Source: Cristatella mucedo | Taxonomy: Eukaryota > Bryozoa > Phylactolaemata > Cristatellidae | Assembly (NCBI GenBank): GCA_009760855.2 | Contig: WPIO01000018.1 | Coordinates: 2,850,001-2,914,000, forward strand | DNA length: 64,000 nucleotides | Direction of reading: 5' to 3' | Part shown: positions 57,401-64,000 of the stretch, in pieces | Layout of the letters: every line of letters starts with the position of its first letter | Position numbering within the stretch: position 1 is the stretch's first letter | Made by a program: the position numbers and the translations under genes | Notes under the pieces: model-generated | The model's database searches: none | The model's input: the letters and a program-made list of their open reading frames with translations, nothing else | What the model was told of the DNA's origin: nothing

Positions 57401-60400
57401 GCACTCGGTGCTTGCTTGCATTGTGGCTGCCATGCTCGGCCAGACATAGTTAAATGTTAGTTAAAAGTTGTCTTGGCTGTTGTCATGCTGAAGTTGCACC
57501 CGGTGCTTGCTTGCATTGACTGGCACGGGGCTTTTTTGGTTATAGCTGCTCGTTTTTCCGGTGGGTAAGACCTGCTCAGATTTTACTTTGAAGCAGCTGA
57601 GTCGCATATCTGCTTTTGGCCTGACTAGCCGTTTCCTGTTGCTGCAGCTGCTGTTCTCAAGACGATATTTTTGTACGAATAATTGTTGGTTTATAAAATT
57701 TGTGATTCGGCTTGCGTTTTTTGCACTGCCCGGCCTGCATAATCCTTGGCTGTTTTGGCTTGCCAATTGCTTCATGCACTTCGTTAAGTGCTTTATCATT
57801 TAGTTGAATTTGATTAATTTAGTCGTAGAAGCTCTTCTTGCCGTTATAGCTTATTTACAGTTTTCTCTGCTGTACAGTGCATCGAAACTTGTGCAGACAA
57901 ACTGTCATTTCGATTGGCTTTAGTACAGCGCGTCGAAACCTGTACCGATTCTTGCTAGCAGGTCATGAACCAGATGGCTGCAGCTCCAGTATCGTCTGCT
58001 ATTTCCGGGCTCACTCAGGTGTCGTCACACTGCACTCAGGTGGTGCATCACGGTGGAGGTCATGCTTTCTACATCGATGACGGTTCTGTCAAGATCGATG
58101 TCATGGACGGCTCGCCATTTGCTACGGCAACACGTGCTTCTCCGGCAACCGTATGTGGTCCCATACTATTGCAGTTGCTTAGCCGTGCCGAGATCTCTAC
58201 CTCTCTGACAGCAAGCATACTGCACACATATCGACGAGAAAAATGACAGCATGGATATAAGTCAGTGAGGGATGAGAGCTTTGGGGTATAGCGCACAGTT
58301 TGACTAATTAATAATACGTCAGTGGAAGAGGAGTGAGGAGTTTTGCCAATGGGTTAAGGTGCTCCCCTTTTAACGGCCGAGGTCGTGAGCTCGAGCCATG
58401 TGACATATGTGGAGCGCCTGGATAGAAATTAAGTTCTCTCAGGGTGCTGTACAAATGATTCGTAGTTGTTTATTAATCACTAATAAATCCACGGCCGGGT
58501 GCGCCGTTCTCCTAATCGCTAGGTTTACTGACCTGCTGCTGGTGACACAGAAATATTACAATGTAAGGTTCTCTATTCCATAATCAGCGCTATGAGCAAG
58601 ACCGACATTGTCGAAGTTGCGTTTGTAGCAGGTGCTGTATGCTTTGGGAAACTGACTCATGCCTCCCTGATTGGATAGGGCGTCGGTGTGCAACGAAGTG
58701 CTTGAGATGAACAGGCAGGTGCTATCTATAGCTCTTTGTGTGTTTCTGTGTGTGCACCAGTGGCTTGCGAGTGTATGTTTGTGCATATGCACGTATATAG
58801 TATTATTTTGTGATTAGCTGAGCCCGATGCTGTAGCAGGCCCTATATGATTTTGAGAGTGCCTCGTTAAAGCTGTTTGCTATGCACTTCCTTGAATCCTT
58901 CCGAGATGCCTAGATTTGCTGCTGCCCTATATAACTGGCATAATAAATCTGTCCTTAAGCTAAGGTTCCGTTTCAGCAACTTTTAAACTGGCCATTGTCT
59001 GGCCACTTCATAAGTAGTCGATTTTAGACACGCTAAAAATATTAATAATACATTCGTATAGCGCCATCACAGAACTGAATCTCTCTAGGCACTTTACAGA
59101 TGCTGCATGTAAAGCATAGCCAAATATTTGGTGATAACATCTGCAAGCCGCAGGCATAGTGTATAGCAAGTATGTGCACACGAAGGACAAATCACGAAGA
59201 CTCATCAGATGCTGTAATAAACAGGTGCATTTTAAGTTTCTTTTTAAATGTCGTGATGTCAGGGGACGTTTTGACATGCGTCGGTAGTAAGTTCCAGGCT
59301 TTGGGAGCATGAAAACTAAACGGTACGGTCTCCAACGGTTTTGAGGTTCGTACGAGGTGTATGGCTAGTGGATTCGAGTCAGAACAGCAGGTTGTACTTG
59401 TAGATTCTTCGCCTGGTGGGGGAGTAGTTCTGATAGGACTTGAAATATGACATAGAACTTGCTTGGTTTGAGGTGTCAATATAAGAGTTCAGTTGGTTTA
59501 TCTGCCACAACTCGTTCTAGTGTCTGATAGGAACAGGAGAAGAGAGACTGGACGGAAGCTGCTCAAATCTACTTGGATAACTTATGCAGCCTCTGCCCAG
59601 TCTCCCTACTGCCATTCCTATAAAAGAAACTGGAATGAGTAGTGGCCGACTAGTTAAGCTCTTACATCTAAACTTCAAACCTAGTAAGGTTTTAGAGCTT
59701 ACCAGTCTGCTGATTCAGCACTGCTGTGAGTGTATAGTGACCTCCCGAGGAATGCTAACTCAGGTAGTCTCCTTGCTGGGTTATCCTGGATCTCTTTGCA
59801 GATCTGCTACCATATATCACCAAATCTTCTCGAGTGCCTTCTGTATCGCTAGACACCACATGCTCTGTATTACAATGGTTTAGGTCTTATCTCAGTAGGA
59901 GAATTCTTCAAGATGTCAACGGAAAAATTTCATCCAGTGAGCGTTTGAAGTGTGATGTGCTCTATGGATGTGTTTTAGGTCCGTTTCTTTTTGCAATTAG
60001 TTCTTTGCCTTTTCCGATTTAATCACCAAGCACAATCTAGACTGTCATTTTTATGCATACGATATGCAGCTCTACTTAGGCTTTGATTCATCCTTACTTT
60101 CCAGCATATCAAAGTTTCTCACCTCCCTAAAATATGTATCGCTGGCATTCGCACTTGGATGGTACCGAAATTTCAGAAATTGAACGATGACAAAACCAAC
60201 TTATTAATTATTGACATAACAAGCATTCGTCAGGAACGGGAAATCATAATGCCAAATCGGATTGACCAGCATGTCCCCTGCATAGCCTCAGCACGGAACT
60301 GAGTGTTTTCTTTAAAAATGTCTTGTCACTTGGTGATCACATCAGCTCAACAGTCTCTAGCCTGCCTACTTTCACTTCTTGAACGTTGCAAAAGTTGGGC

Positions 60401-61642
60401 TTGCTTAGATAACGACACCGCAGTGAAACTTGTCTATGCATTCGTAACATCTAGACCAGACTTCTGTTACATACTACTTGTAGGCCTTCCTGCATGTGCC
60501 ACGATGCTTGCAGTTAGTGCCAAACCGGCAGGTAGGCCCATCGGTTGTAAACGTCGCAACTGCCTCATTACATCTTGCTGCTCACCAATCTGCACAGGCT
60601 GCCTATCAAGCAGCATATCCGACTTCTAGATTCTGTCACTTGCCTTTAGATCCATCCATTGTTTTACTCCGACCCACCTATCTGAATTAGTTACCCATCA
60701 GGCACATTCCGCTCTTCTGACTCTCTGGTCGATTAATTCTGCCCACTTCAAAGCTCTTGGAGACCGTGCCTTCAGATATTATTCTTATAACGCTTGGAAC
60801 TCACTACTGACTTGACATCACTTTATCTCCTGAGTTGACGTAACTCAAAACGAAGCTAACTCTACATGTCTTGCACGCAGTCGTTGATTTGTTATAGTGA
60901 ATTGTCTTCTTGTGTGGCTGTAGTGTAGTACGAGACTGTGCGCATTGTGACTTGGCTAGAGAAATACGCTGTTGTATTGCACGGGATTGCAGTGAGCTCT
61001 GTTTCTTTTCCTGTGAGCCTTGCTTACTCGTGCATGGTTCGGTGAGTGTTGGTGACTGGGGTTGATTGGATGGGGATGAGGGTCCTGCTGCGCGAGTGAC
61101 CCGGGGTGTCCTCATCTGGGCGTGATGCTTGGGTGCTTTTGCATGCCTGCCTAGGCGTTTTTGCCTCGCTTGTCATTGACCATGGGCGATTGCTTCTCTT
61201 GCAGCAAGCTGTACAGCACCGCCCGAGTAGAGATTCAGTTCTTGTAGGGCGACATGCAAAAAAGCTTTGAAGCGGCGGAGGTGCTGCTGCTGCTGCTGAC
61301 ATGTCTCGCTCGACCACTGCAGTGGCCTTCCTTCGGCGCGCGCGAGTTGCGCTCGGCGGCCATTGTTATGTTGTCATAGAGGCTGCATGGCACGTGCGAG
61401 CTGACGAGGACTGCGCTCGTTCGAACCGCAGGTGCAGTGGCTGCTGGACAACTACGAGACCTGCGAGGGCACCAGTCTGCCACGCTCGACCCTGTACACA
61501 CACTATCTTCAGCACTGTCACGACCACAAGCACGAGCCCATGAACCCGGCCAGTTTTGGCAAGCTCATCCGCTCCGTCTTCCTTGGGCTGCGCACAAGAC
61601 GCCTTGGCACACGGTGAGGCGTCTTGTGATAGATGAAGAGAT

Positions 61643-61688
<46 letters not shown>

Positions 61689-61815
61689 AGGGAGGGAGGG
61701 AGAGAGGGAGGGAGAGAGAGAGGAGGGAGAGAGGGAGAGGGAGAGAAAGAGGGAGAGAAAGAGGGAGAGAAAGAGGGAGAGAAAGAGGGAGAGAAAGAGG
61801 GAGAGAAATAGAGAC

Positions 61816-61885
<70 letters not shown>

Positions 61886-63936
61886 AAATAGAGAGAGTAG
61901 AGAGAGAGAGAGAGAGAGAGAAAGAGCAGACGCCGCATCTGCTTTGGACAGCTAGAGCTTTCTCTTCCGTCTTCCAGGGATGGGGGCAGCTTTTTTGTGT
62001 GCTCTATAATTATATAAATATAAATTTATCAAGTGAATTATTATTATTATTATATAAATGTACAGTATACAATGCAATGTATCTCTCATCTCAATCAATC
62101 GATGTAACTCGGCAAAGCAACAGGGACCAAGTGGGCACTACCCCGGGAAATTTTTATGCTGCACACTCGAAGCAGAAGAGGTTTTCGGTGTGCATGCAGT
62201 AGCCAGCAATAAAATTTGAAAACAGCAGTTAATTGAGAGTTTTTTCAACGAAATTTCGGCAAAGAATGTTTCTGACTTGTTGACACTGCTCTATGGCACA
62301 GATCCATCTTACTTTCGTGCCTAGGAGAGAATCATTTTCCTTCTGCAAGCTTTGCCAATTCATCCTGCTTGTTGTATCAATCGCTCATATGGGGCAAACC
62401 CTTTAATAAACAAACTTGATATTCTGTTGTCCTGCGTGGGGCGGGGGCTTGCCGGATATTGCTGGCTGCTGGGCTACTTCTCTGTGCCTCAGCTGTTCTC
62501 CTTCCTGCTATTATCAGTCTCACATCCTTGGCTACAGCATATCTTCCCTGGTTTTTGCTGCCCTTTTGTCGTCACTGGTGGCTACTATTATTGCCTGCTC
62601 TGAACGTCGTGGCAAGTCGGTCGGTTGCTTTGCTAAGTCAATGCAGCCACGAACTGTAGTAAATTACGTGTTTCTGCATCAGCAGGATCCCACCATCGAT
62701 GCCAGCTGCGCATAGTGCTGGCTACTATCACCTGGGTGAATTGGTTGCTCGTGCCCTTGCCCATACCATGAGCTTTTTATGCTAGCACTTGAGCCTCAGC
62801 CAGCATCAGCAGCAGCAGCAGTTTCGATTATGAGAGGTAGGGAAGGGTGGGTCCCTACAAAATGCCGTCGCTCTCCTTTATTAGCAGCAGTGCCTTCATG
62901 CTTGCAGAGGCAATTCCAAGTATCATTACTACGGCATTAGAGTCAAGTCCACGTCGGCTCTTCATCACACCTTGCCCGATGACACAGGGATCGCCTCGCG
63001 ACAGGTCGTCACACTGCCGAAGAGGCAAGTGTCACCTCGCTGCTGTAGTGGCTACTTTCTTTCGAGCTCTGCAGGCGAATCGGGAGCTGCTGCTCTGCAA
63101 GTGGTTCTAGATTATCTTAAGAGGGGGGACTTTCTGTCGCGCCAACCTTTGGCGGGGCGCCCTGCCAAATGTGATGCCTCGACAACCTGACTTCAGGACT
63201 CCCGTAAAGCCGGGCTCTGTCTCAAGTGATGACGTCGGCAGCAGACCTCACGATCGGCCAGGCTCCGTGGCCGGGAGCGGAGGAGCAGCTGGCTCGGCAG
63301 CTTCTCCAACTTCGGCAGCTGGTGCTGCAACAGCCAATGGAGCCGGAGTGGGGAGCATGGGGAGCAGTCTGCCGGAGCAGCAGCAGTACCGCGAGTACGT
63401 GGGCACACCACCCGAGTGCCTGTTGGCCGGCATCAGCGTACAGCCATCTCCCAATCAGCCACTGCCCGATGGCGTCACCCATGATCACGTGCAGCTGTTT
63501 GAGCATCAGTACAAAGAGCACTGCAAGGTGAGTGTCCGGTCTAGCTTGGCCTTAGCACCACACTGACCTCTTCGACAACTGAAAATGCAACCGACTGTAG
63601 CTAGCTGTACGACTGTGTATCCTGAGTGGATCGTTTATTGGTTCACGCATTGAGTTTATTTTCCCCCATTAGGCATCACCTTGAAATTAACAGATGCAGA
63701 TCACTGGTGTCAATAAATGCCCGATTTCACGTGTTGGATTTTATTTATTGCTCCGATTTGGGCTGTGCGATTGTATGTCGTATTGTTCCCGTCTTTGCAT
63801 CGCTACCATAAATTGGTTCATATTTCTTCTTTAAGGCAATCCTCGATGCCGTGATGTGCATCAAAATGCCGGCAATCGAGATGCTCTGGCAGCAATTCTG
63901 GTGCAGAGCTCCTAATGCTACGGGTCTGCAGTCCGG
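43534..63936 (+). CDS. RFX: RFX1/2/3-type transcription factor gene, partial (continues beyond the window)
   Basis: RFX factors bind X-box DNA through a winged helix whose wing contacts the major groove, and they dimerize through a C-terminal region; RFX1-3 orthologues control ciliary genes. Proposed exons: 43534-43727 (candidate, Q-rich), 44086-44319, 44872-44965, 57962-58150, 61432-61613, 62908-63004 (end uncertain), 63111-63527 (start uncertain), 63836-63936. Phases agree at all the firm junctions. The exon ending TRASPAT joins VQWLLDNYE directly, as in vertebrate RFX1. The extra IEMAI..-type peptide present in RFX2/RFX3 was not found. The 3' half of the dimerization domain lies off the right edge. 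The start codon is not settled. Confidence 0.93.
43648..43691 (+). repeat. (CAG)n tract, coding for polyglutamine
   Basis: CAG units interrupted by CACCAA pairs. In the Q frame it gives Q3HQ8-type residues. Confidence 0.9.
43884..44060 (+). other. Proline-rich frame and CT tract upstream of an RFX exon
   Basis: An open frame ([20 protein letters not shown]) looks like an RFX N-terminal segment but lacks convincing splice sites. It is followed by a (CT)n tract at 44034-44056 that would suit the acceptor at 44084-44085. Confidence 0.25.
44086..44319 (+). CDS. RFX: RFX exon, Gly/Ala-rich activation region with VQYV motif
   Basis: Either begins after acceptor GATTCCAG or holds the start codon at 44087 ([16 protein letters not shown]). 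Then [20 protein letters not shown] and a Gly run, [18 protein letters not shown] followed by a tyrosine-rich stretch matches the VQYVEG block of RFX1-3. Donor GTAAGT follows in phase 2. Confidence 0.75.
44872..44965 (+). CDS. RFX: RFX exon, Tyr/Gly-rich
   Basis: Acceptor TTCTTTGCAG, donor GTAAAT. The first A completes a Leu codon, giving [20 protein letters not shown] and [10 protein letters not shown]. Vertebrate RFX1-3 have a Tyr-rich segment (YPET..LYTQ) here. Phase 2 in, phase 0 out. Confidence 0.8.
45240..46215 (-). mobile_element. LINE-B reverse transcriptase C-terminal copy, with duplicated 3' end
   Basis: A minus-strand frame of 268 codons contains [40 protein letters not shown] and [20 protein letters not shown], then [16 protein letters not shown] and the ATTAC-type tail at 45476-45496. 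The 3' portion occurs twice in tandem (45240-45480 and 45497-45790), suggesting nested insertion of a second truncated copy. The best-preserved LINE-B here. Confidence 0.92.
46216..47457 (+). mobile_element. LINE-A copy, RT palm to 3' tail
   Basis: Pieces in order: [11 protein letters not shown]-like, [10 protein letters not shown], CxFCAGDT (a degraded FYADDT), [18 protein letters not shown], then [45 protein letters not shown], and the 3' UTR with tail AGAAAGAGATTTGAGTTATT, CGAGGGCGCTAT and an ATT repeat. It lies in an RFX intron. Confidence 0.88.
47458..47690 (-). mobile_element. LINE-B RT fragment
   Basis: On the minus strand [20 protein letters not shown] continues [20 protein letters not shown], equivalent to the [16 protein letters not shown] region at 45950. 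It abuts the LINE-A tail. Confidence 0.8.
47691..48040 (+). other. RFX intron, unassigned
   Basis: Nothing recognised. A G-run at 47826-47833. Confidence 0.35.
48041..48960. other. GC-rich island in the RFX intron
   Basis: GC- and CpG-rich against AT-rich flanks, without a recognised repeat. It carries an 86-codon plus ORF (48270-48530), a 186-codon minus frame (48333-48893), a 15-base inverted repeat (48637-48651 and 48697-48711) and a GGT run at 48936-48953. It may be an internal promoter or a non-coding exon. None of the frames resembles a known domain. Confidence 0.35.
49035..49255 (+). mobile_element. LINE-A RT fragment
   Basis: CTAACGAAAGGTCACTTACG, then TCAAGTCTGCCTACTTTCAG and the CGCTTACAGGTGGTGCAAAA region ([12 protein letters not shown]). 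Both ends truncated, with an internal deletion near 49125. Confidence 0.85.
49690..49835 (-). mobile_element. SINE-1 family copy
   Basis: Plus-strand order: TTCATTTGTATAACGCCCTA (reversed tail), GGGCTCGAGCCCACGACCTC (B box), CACCTTAACCGCTGGACC (A box). Confidence 0.85.
49836..51370 (+). other. RFX intron, mostly unique AT-rich DNA
   Basis: A tail-like fragment at 49918-49970 (GAGATTAAATTCTCTTAAAA, then TTTATTTATTTATG) is a possible SINE-1 end. Otherwise nothing recognised. Confidence 0.4.
51371..51493. repeat. Compound (CA)n(GT)n(TA)n microsatellite
   Basis: CA units at 51381-51451, GT units at 51452-51467, then TA units to 51493. The CA and GT blocks are complementary to each other. Confidence 0.97.
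51505..51650 (-). mobile_element. SINE-1 family copy, diverged
   Basis: ATTCATTTGTATAGCACTCT, CATATGCCACGGGGCTTGAG, CATGACCTCGGTCGTCAAAT and AACTTGACCTTTGTCG. Confidence 0.75.
51651..53220 (+). other. RFX intron, unassigned with LINE-A debris
   Basis: 52,300-52,570 resembles the degraded LINE-A ORF end on the minus strand (GAGTTCCATGCTTTTCGAGC, GTCTCGAAAGGATTTGAG). A (GT)n run lies at 52737-52755. Confidence 0.4.
53241..53288. repeat. 27-base tandem repeat, 1.8 copies
   Basis: GAAGGCAGAGCATCTTTTGA followed by GAATCAT, then repeated. The period is a multiple of three. Confidence 0.9.
53579..53769 (+). CDS. Candidate exon of unknown gene or cryptic exon
   Basis: A pyrimidine tract (CTTTCTCTCCCCCTCCCC) and AG at 53577-53578 precede a frame including [20 protein letters not shown] and [21 protein letters not shown] consensus donor GTAAGT follows at 53770. 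Phase does not fit a direct join between the flanking RFX exons, and no family is recognised. It may be a nested gene, an alternative exon or chance. Confidence 0.25.
54204..54290 (+). mobile_element. LINE-A 3' tail
   Basis: AGCATCTGTAAAGTGCCTAG, AAGAGATTCAGTTCTCTTAA, GGGCGCTATACAAATATATT and an ATT repeat: a clean example of the tail alone. A CAG run at 54181-54198 lies just upstream. Confidence 0.9.
54291..54930 (+). other. RFX intron, unassigned
   Basis: Short Gln-rich frame near 54297-54361 ([20 protein letters not shown]) without splice support. (GT)-rich stretch at 54714-54775. Confidence 0.35.
54931..55330 (+). mobile_element. LINE-A RT palm fragment with FYADDT
   Basis: GGTATCACTGGCACAGTGCT (GITGTVL), TTCTACCTCAGTGAGAG (FYLSES), AGGGATTGGTCTGGCCGATG, then FYADDT at 55111-55128, the catalytic motif of reverse transcriptases. 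The rest of the ORF is deleted. Confidence 0.85.
55572..55612 (+). mobile_element. SINE-2 5' fragment
   Basis: GAGCCGTGATGGCTCACTAG GTAAGGCGGTTGG equals the first 30 bases of the copy at 36888. Confidence 0.75.
55795..55910 (-). mobile_element. SINE-1 family copy
   Basis: CATATGCCACGGGGCTCGAG, CCCACTACATCGGTAATCAA and TGACCTTGATCTGGGCAAGC; the A-box end is degraded. Confidence 0.8.
56130..56710 (+). mobile_element. LINE-A RT C-terminal remnant and tail
   Basis: [46 protein letters not shown], then the [20 protein letters not shown]-like end and tail TAAATTGCCCAGAAAGAGAT, TCAGTTTTC. Stops interrupt it. Confidence 0.88.
56765..56945 (-). mobile_element. LINE-A 3' region
   Basis: TACATTTGTGTAGCACCCTC, AGAGAACTTAATCC, CATTTTACATTTACTT and the GCATGCTCAATGTTAACAGG block of the 3' UTR, on the minus strand. 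Confidence 0.8.
57331..57520. repeat. 95-base tandem duplication
   Basis: 57331-57423 and 57426-57518 are almost identical (GCTGCCATGCTCGGCCAGAC..). They lie in the RFX intron, about 440 bases before an RFX exon. Confidence 0.95.
57962..58150 (+). CDS. RFX: RFX exon ending in RASPAT
   Basis: Acceptor TTGCTAGCAG, donor GTATGT, 63 codons in phase 0/0. It reads [20 protein letters not shown], then [18 protein letters not shown] and ends TATRASPAT. The THTTRASPAT motif directly precedes the DNA-binding domain in vertebrate RFX1-3. Confidence 0.92.
58340..58480 (+). mobile_element. SINE-1 family copy
   Basis: TTTTGCCAATGGGTTAAGGT, GTCGTGAGCTCGAGCCATGT, CCTGGATAGAAATTAAGTTC, TCTCAGGGTGCTGTACAAAT. 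Full-length. Confidence 0.85.
58860..59030 (+). mobile_element. LINE-A RT N-terminal-side fragment
   Basis: CTAGATTTGCTGCTGCCCTA, TATAACTGGCATAATAAATC, GTTTCAGCAACTTTTAAACT: the same segment as 9268-9360 (LPCITNIVNRSL). Confidence 0.8.
59035..59545 (-). mobile_element. LINE-A 3' region with ORF end
   Basis: Starts (plus) with a short AAT block and ATTCGTATAGCGCCATCACA. The minus-strand frame gives [20 protein letters not shown] and [14 protein letters not shown]. Similar to 1402-1665 and 30705-30935 but longer. Confidence 0.88.
59546..60880 (+). mobile_element. LINE-A copy, RT fingers to C-terminus
   Basis: [10 protein letters not shown]-type start (CTCTGCCCAGTCTCCCTACT), [73 protein letters not shown] (catalytic motif mutated), then [40 protein letters not shown]. 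One of the longest copies; stops and shifts show it is dead. Confidence 0.9.
60881..61431 (+). other. RFX intron, GC-rich toward the DNA-binding exon
   Basis: No exon found. CTGCTG run at 61284-61297. A short splice-like frame at 61207-61243 was considered and rejected. Confidence 0.4.
61432..61613 (+). CDS. RFX: RFX exon, winged-helix DNA-binding domain, main part
   Basis: Acceptor TTCGAACCGCAG, donor GTGAGG; phase 0 in, phase 2 out. It reads [40 protein letters not shown] and [21 protein letters not shown]. It differs from vertebrate RFX1 at only a few places (for example VFMGL to VFLGL), and all basic residues of the recognition region are kept. Confidence 0.98.
61593..61628 (+). promoter_or_regulatory. 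Hairpin spanning the RFX exon 5' splice site
   Basis: CACAAGACGCCT (61593-61604, coding) is the exact reverse complement of AGGCGTCTTGTG (61617-61628, intronic). The 12-base stem encloses a 12-base loop that includes the exon-intron border 61613/61614. The stem could mask the donor from U1. Confidence 0.6.
61641..61922. repeat. Compound (GA)n / (GGGA)n / (GAGAAA)n / (TA)n microsatellite
   Basis: GA-rich units to 61817, TA units at 61818-61868, then GATA and GA units. It starts fewer than 30 bases after the exon donor. Long Glu/Arg frames here are artefacts. Confidence 0.97.
62908..63004 (+). CDS. RFX: RFX exon, end of DNA-binding domain
   Basis: Acceptor CATGCTTGCAG; the first A completes Arg. 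[20 protein letters not shown] then [27 protein letters not shown] is the invariant end of the RFX winged helix. The 3' end is uncertain: GTCGTC after 63004 or GTGTCA after 63028, both phase 0. Confidence 0.9.
63111..63527 (+). CDS. RFX: RFX exon, linker between DNA-binding and dimerization regions
   Basis: The frame is open from 63111. [20 protein letters not shown], a Gly/Ala/Ser-rich stretch, [40 protein letters not shown]; consensus donor GTGAGTG at 63528. The last part matches the RFX LPDGxTxxDIKxxQxLYREHCE block. The acceptor is uncertain (63110, 63121 or 63123), so the first ~20 residues are provisional. Confidence 0.88.
63836..63936 (+). CDS. RFX: RFX exon, start of extended dimerization domain
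   Basis: Acceptor TTCTTTAAG, donor GTAAGC, phase 0 in and 2 out. [33 protein letters not shown] parallels vertebrate AILDVVVNLQFSLIEKLWQT, FWRY. The gene continues right of the window. Confidence 0.94.
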
Positions 63937-64000
63937 GTAAGCAGACCGGAACTCCCCCAAATACACCGGATGGCCAGGTTGCCAGCTATAGTGATGCTAT
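63937..64000 (+). other. RFX intron start, to window edge
   Basis: Only 64 bases; nothing further can be said. Confidence 0.6.

Noticed and set aside
58151-58246. Continuation of the RASPAT exon frame to a stop
   Set aside because: It lies beyond a consensus GTATGT donor and does not resemble RFX. It is intron read-through.
61207-61243. Possible small RFX exon ([13 protein letters not shown]) before the DNA-binding exon
   Set aside because: Weak donor and no convincing resemblance to the RFX2/3 peptide. The direct RASPAT-VQWLL join is known from RFX1.

Overview
This window is nuclear DNA of an animal, most likely an invertebrate. It has spliced genes with GT..AG introns of about 100 bases to 13 kb, a polyadenylation signal, long microsatellites, tRNA-derived SINE-like repeats and many 5'-truncated copies of CR1/L2-type LINEs. 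The species cannot be named from sequence alone. I see no prokaryotic operons, CRISPR arrays, rRNA or functional tRNA genes. Two plus-strand genes were assembled by following reading frame and splice phase from exon to exon and comparing the peptides with remembered family sequences.

Region 1 (1-11,200) is mostly repeats: LINE-A fragments, a SINE, and an 800-base GC-rich segment between two ~90-base direct repeats. One promoter-like GC-rich patch lies at about 6,400-7,160 and holds a 51-codon ORF at 7032-7187.

Region 2 (11,266-33,063) is a gene for NDC1, the transmembrane nucleoporin that anchors the nuclear pore complex in the nuclear envelope. Fourteen exons are proposed, from the second membrane segment to the stop codon at 33006-33008, with AATAAA 50 bases further on. 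The first exon or exons (about 60 residues, including the first membrane segment) were not found. The Ser/Thr/Pro-rich middle region is much shorter than in vertebrates.

Region 3 (33,064-43,390) is intergenic: LINE-A and LINE-B fragments, SINEs, a (CT)n tract and a GC-rich stretch from about 41,290 that may hold the promoter of the next gene.

Region 4 (about 43,534-63,936, running off the right edge) is a gene for an RFX1/2/3-type transcription factor. Seen in order are a glutamine-rich candidate exon, Gly/Ala-rich activation-region exons, the exon ending in the family's RASPAT motif, the winged-helix DNA-binding domain split over two exons, and the start of the extended dimerization region. 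RFX1-3 proteins bind X-box promoters and in animals drive ciliary genes. Its 13-kb intron is full of LINE debris.

The repeats form a small system of their own. LINE-A copies end in a conserved ~45-base tail, and the tail of the tRNA-derived SINE-1 family closely resembles it, which suggests that LINE-A machinery mobilises SINE-1. The most striking unexplained structures are a near-perfect 149-base hairpin in an NDC1 intron, a hairpin around the splice donor of the RFX DNA-binding exon, and an NDC1 donor site formed by the first unit of a (GT)56 microsatellite.
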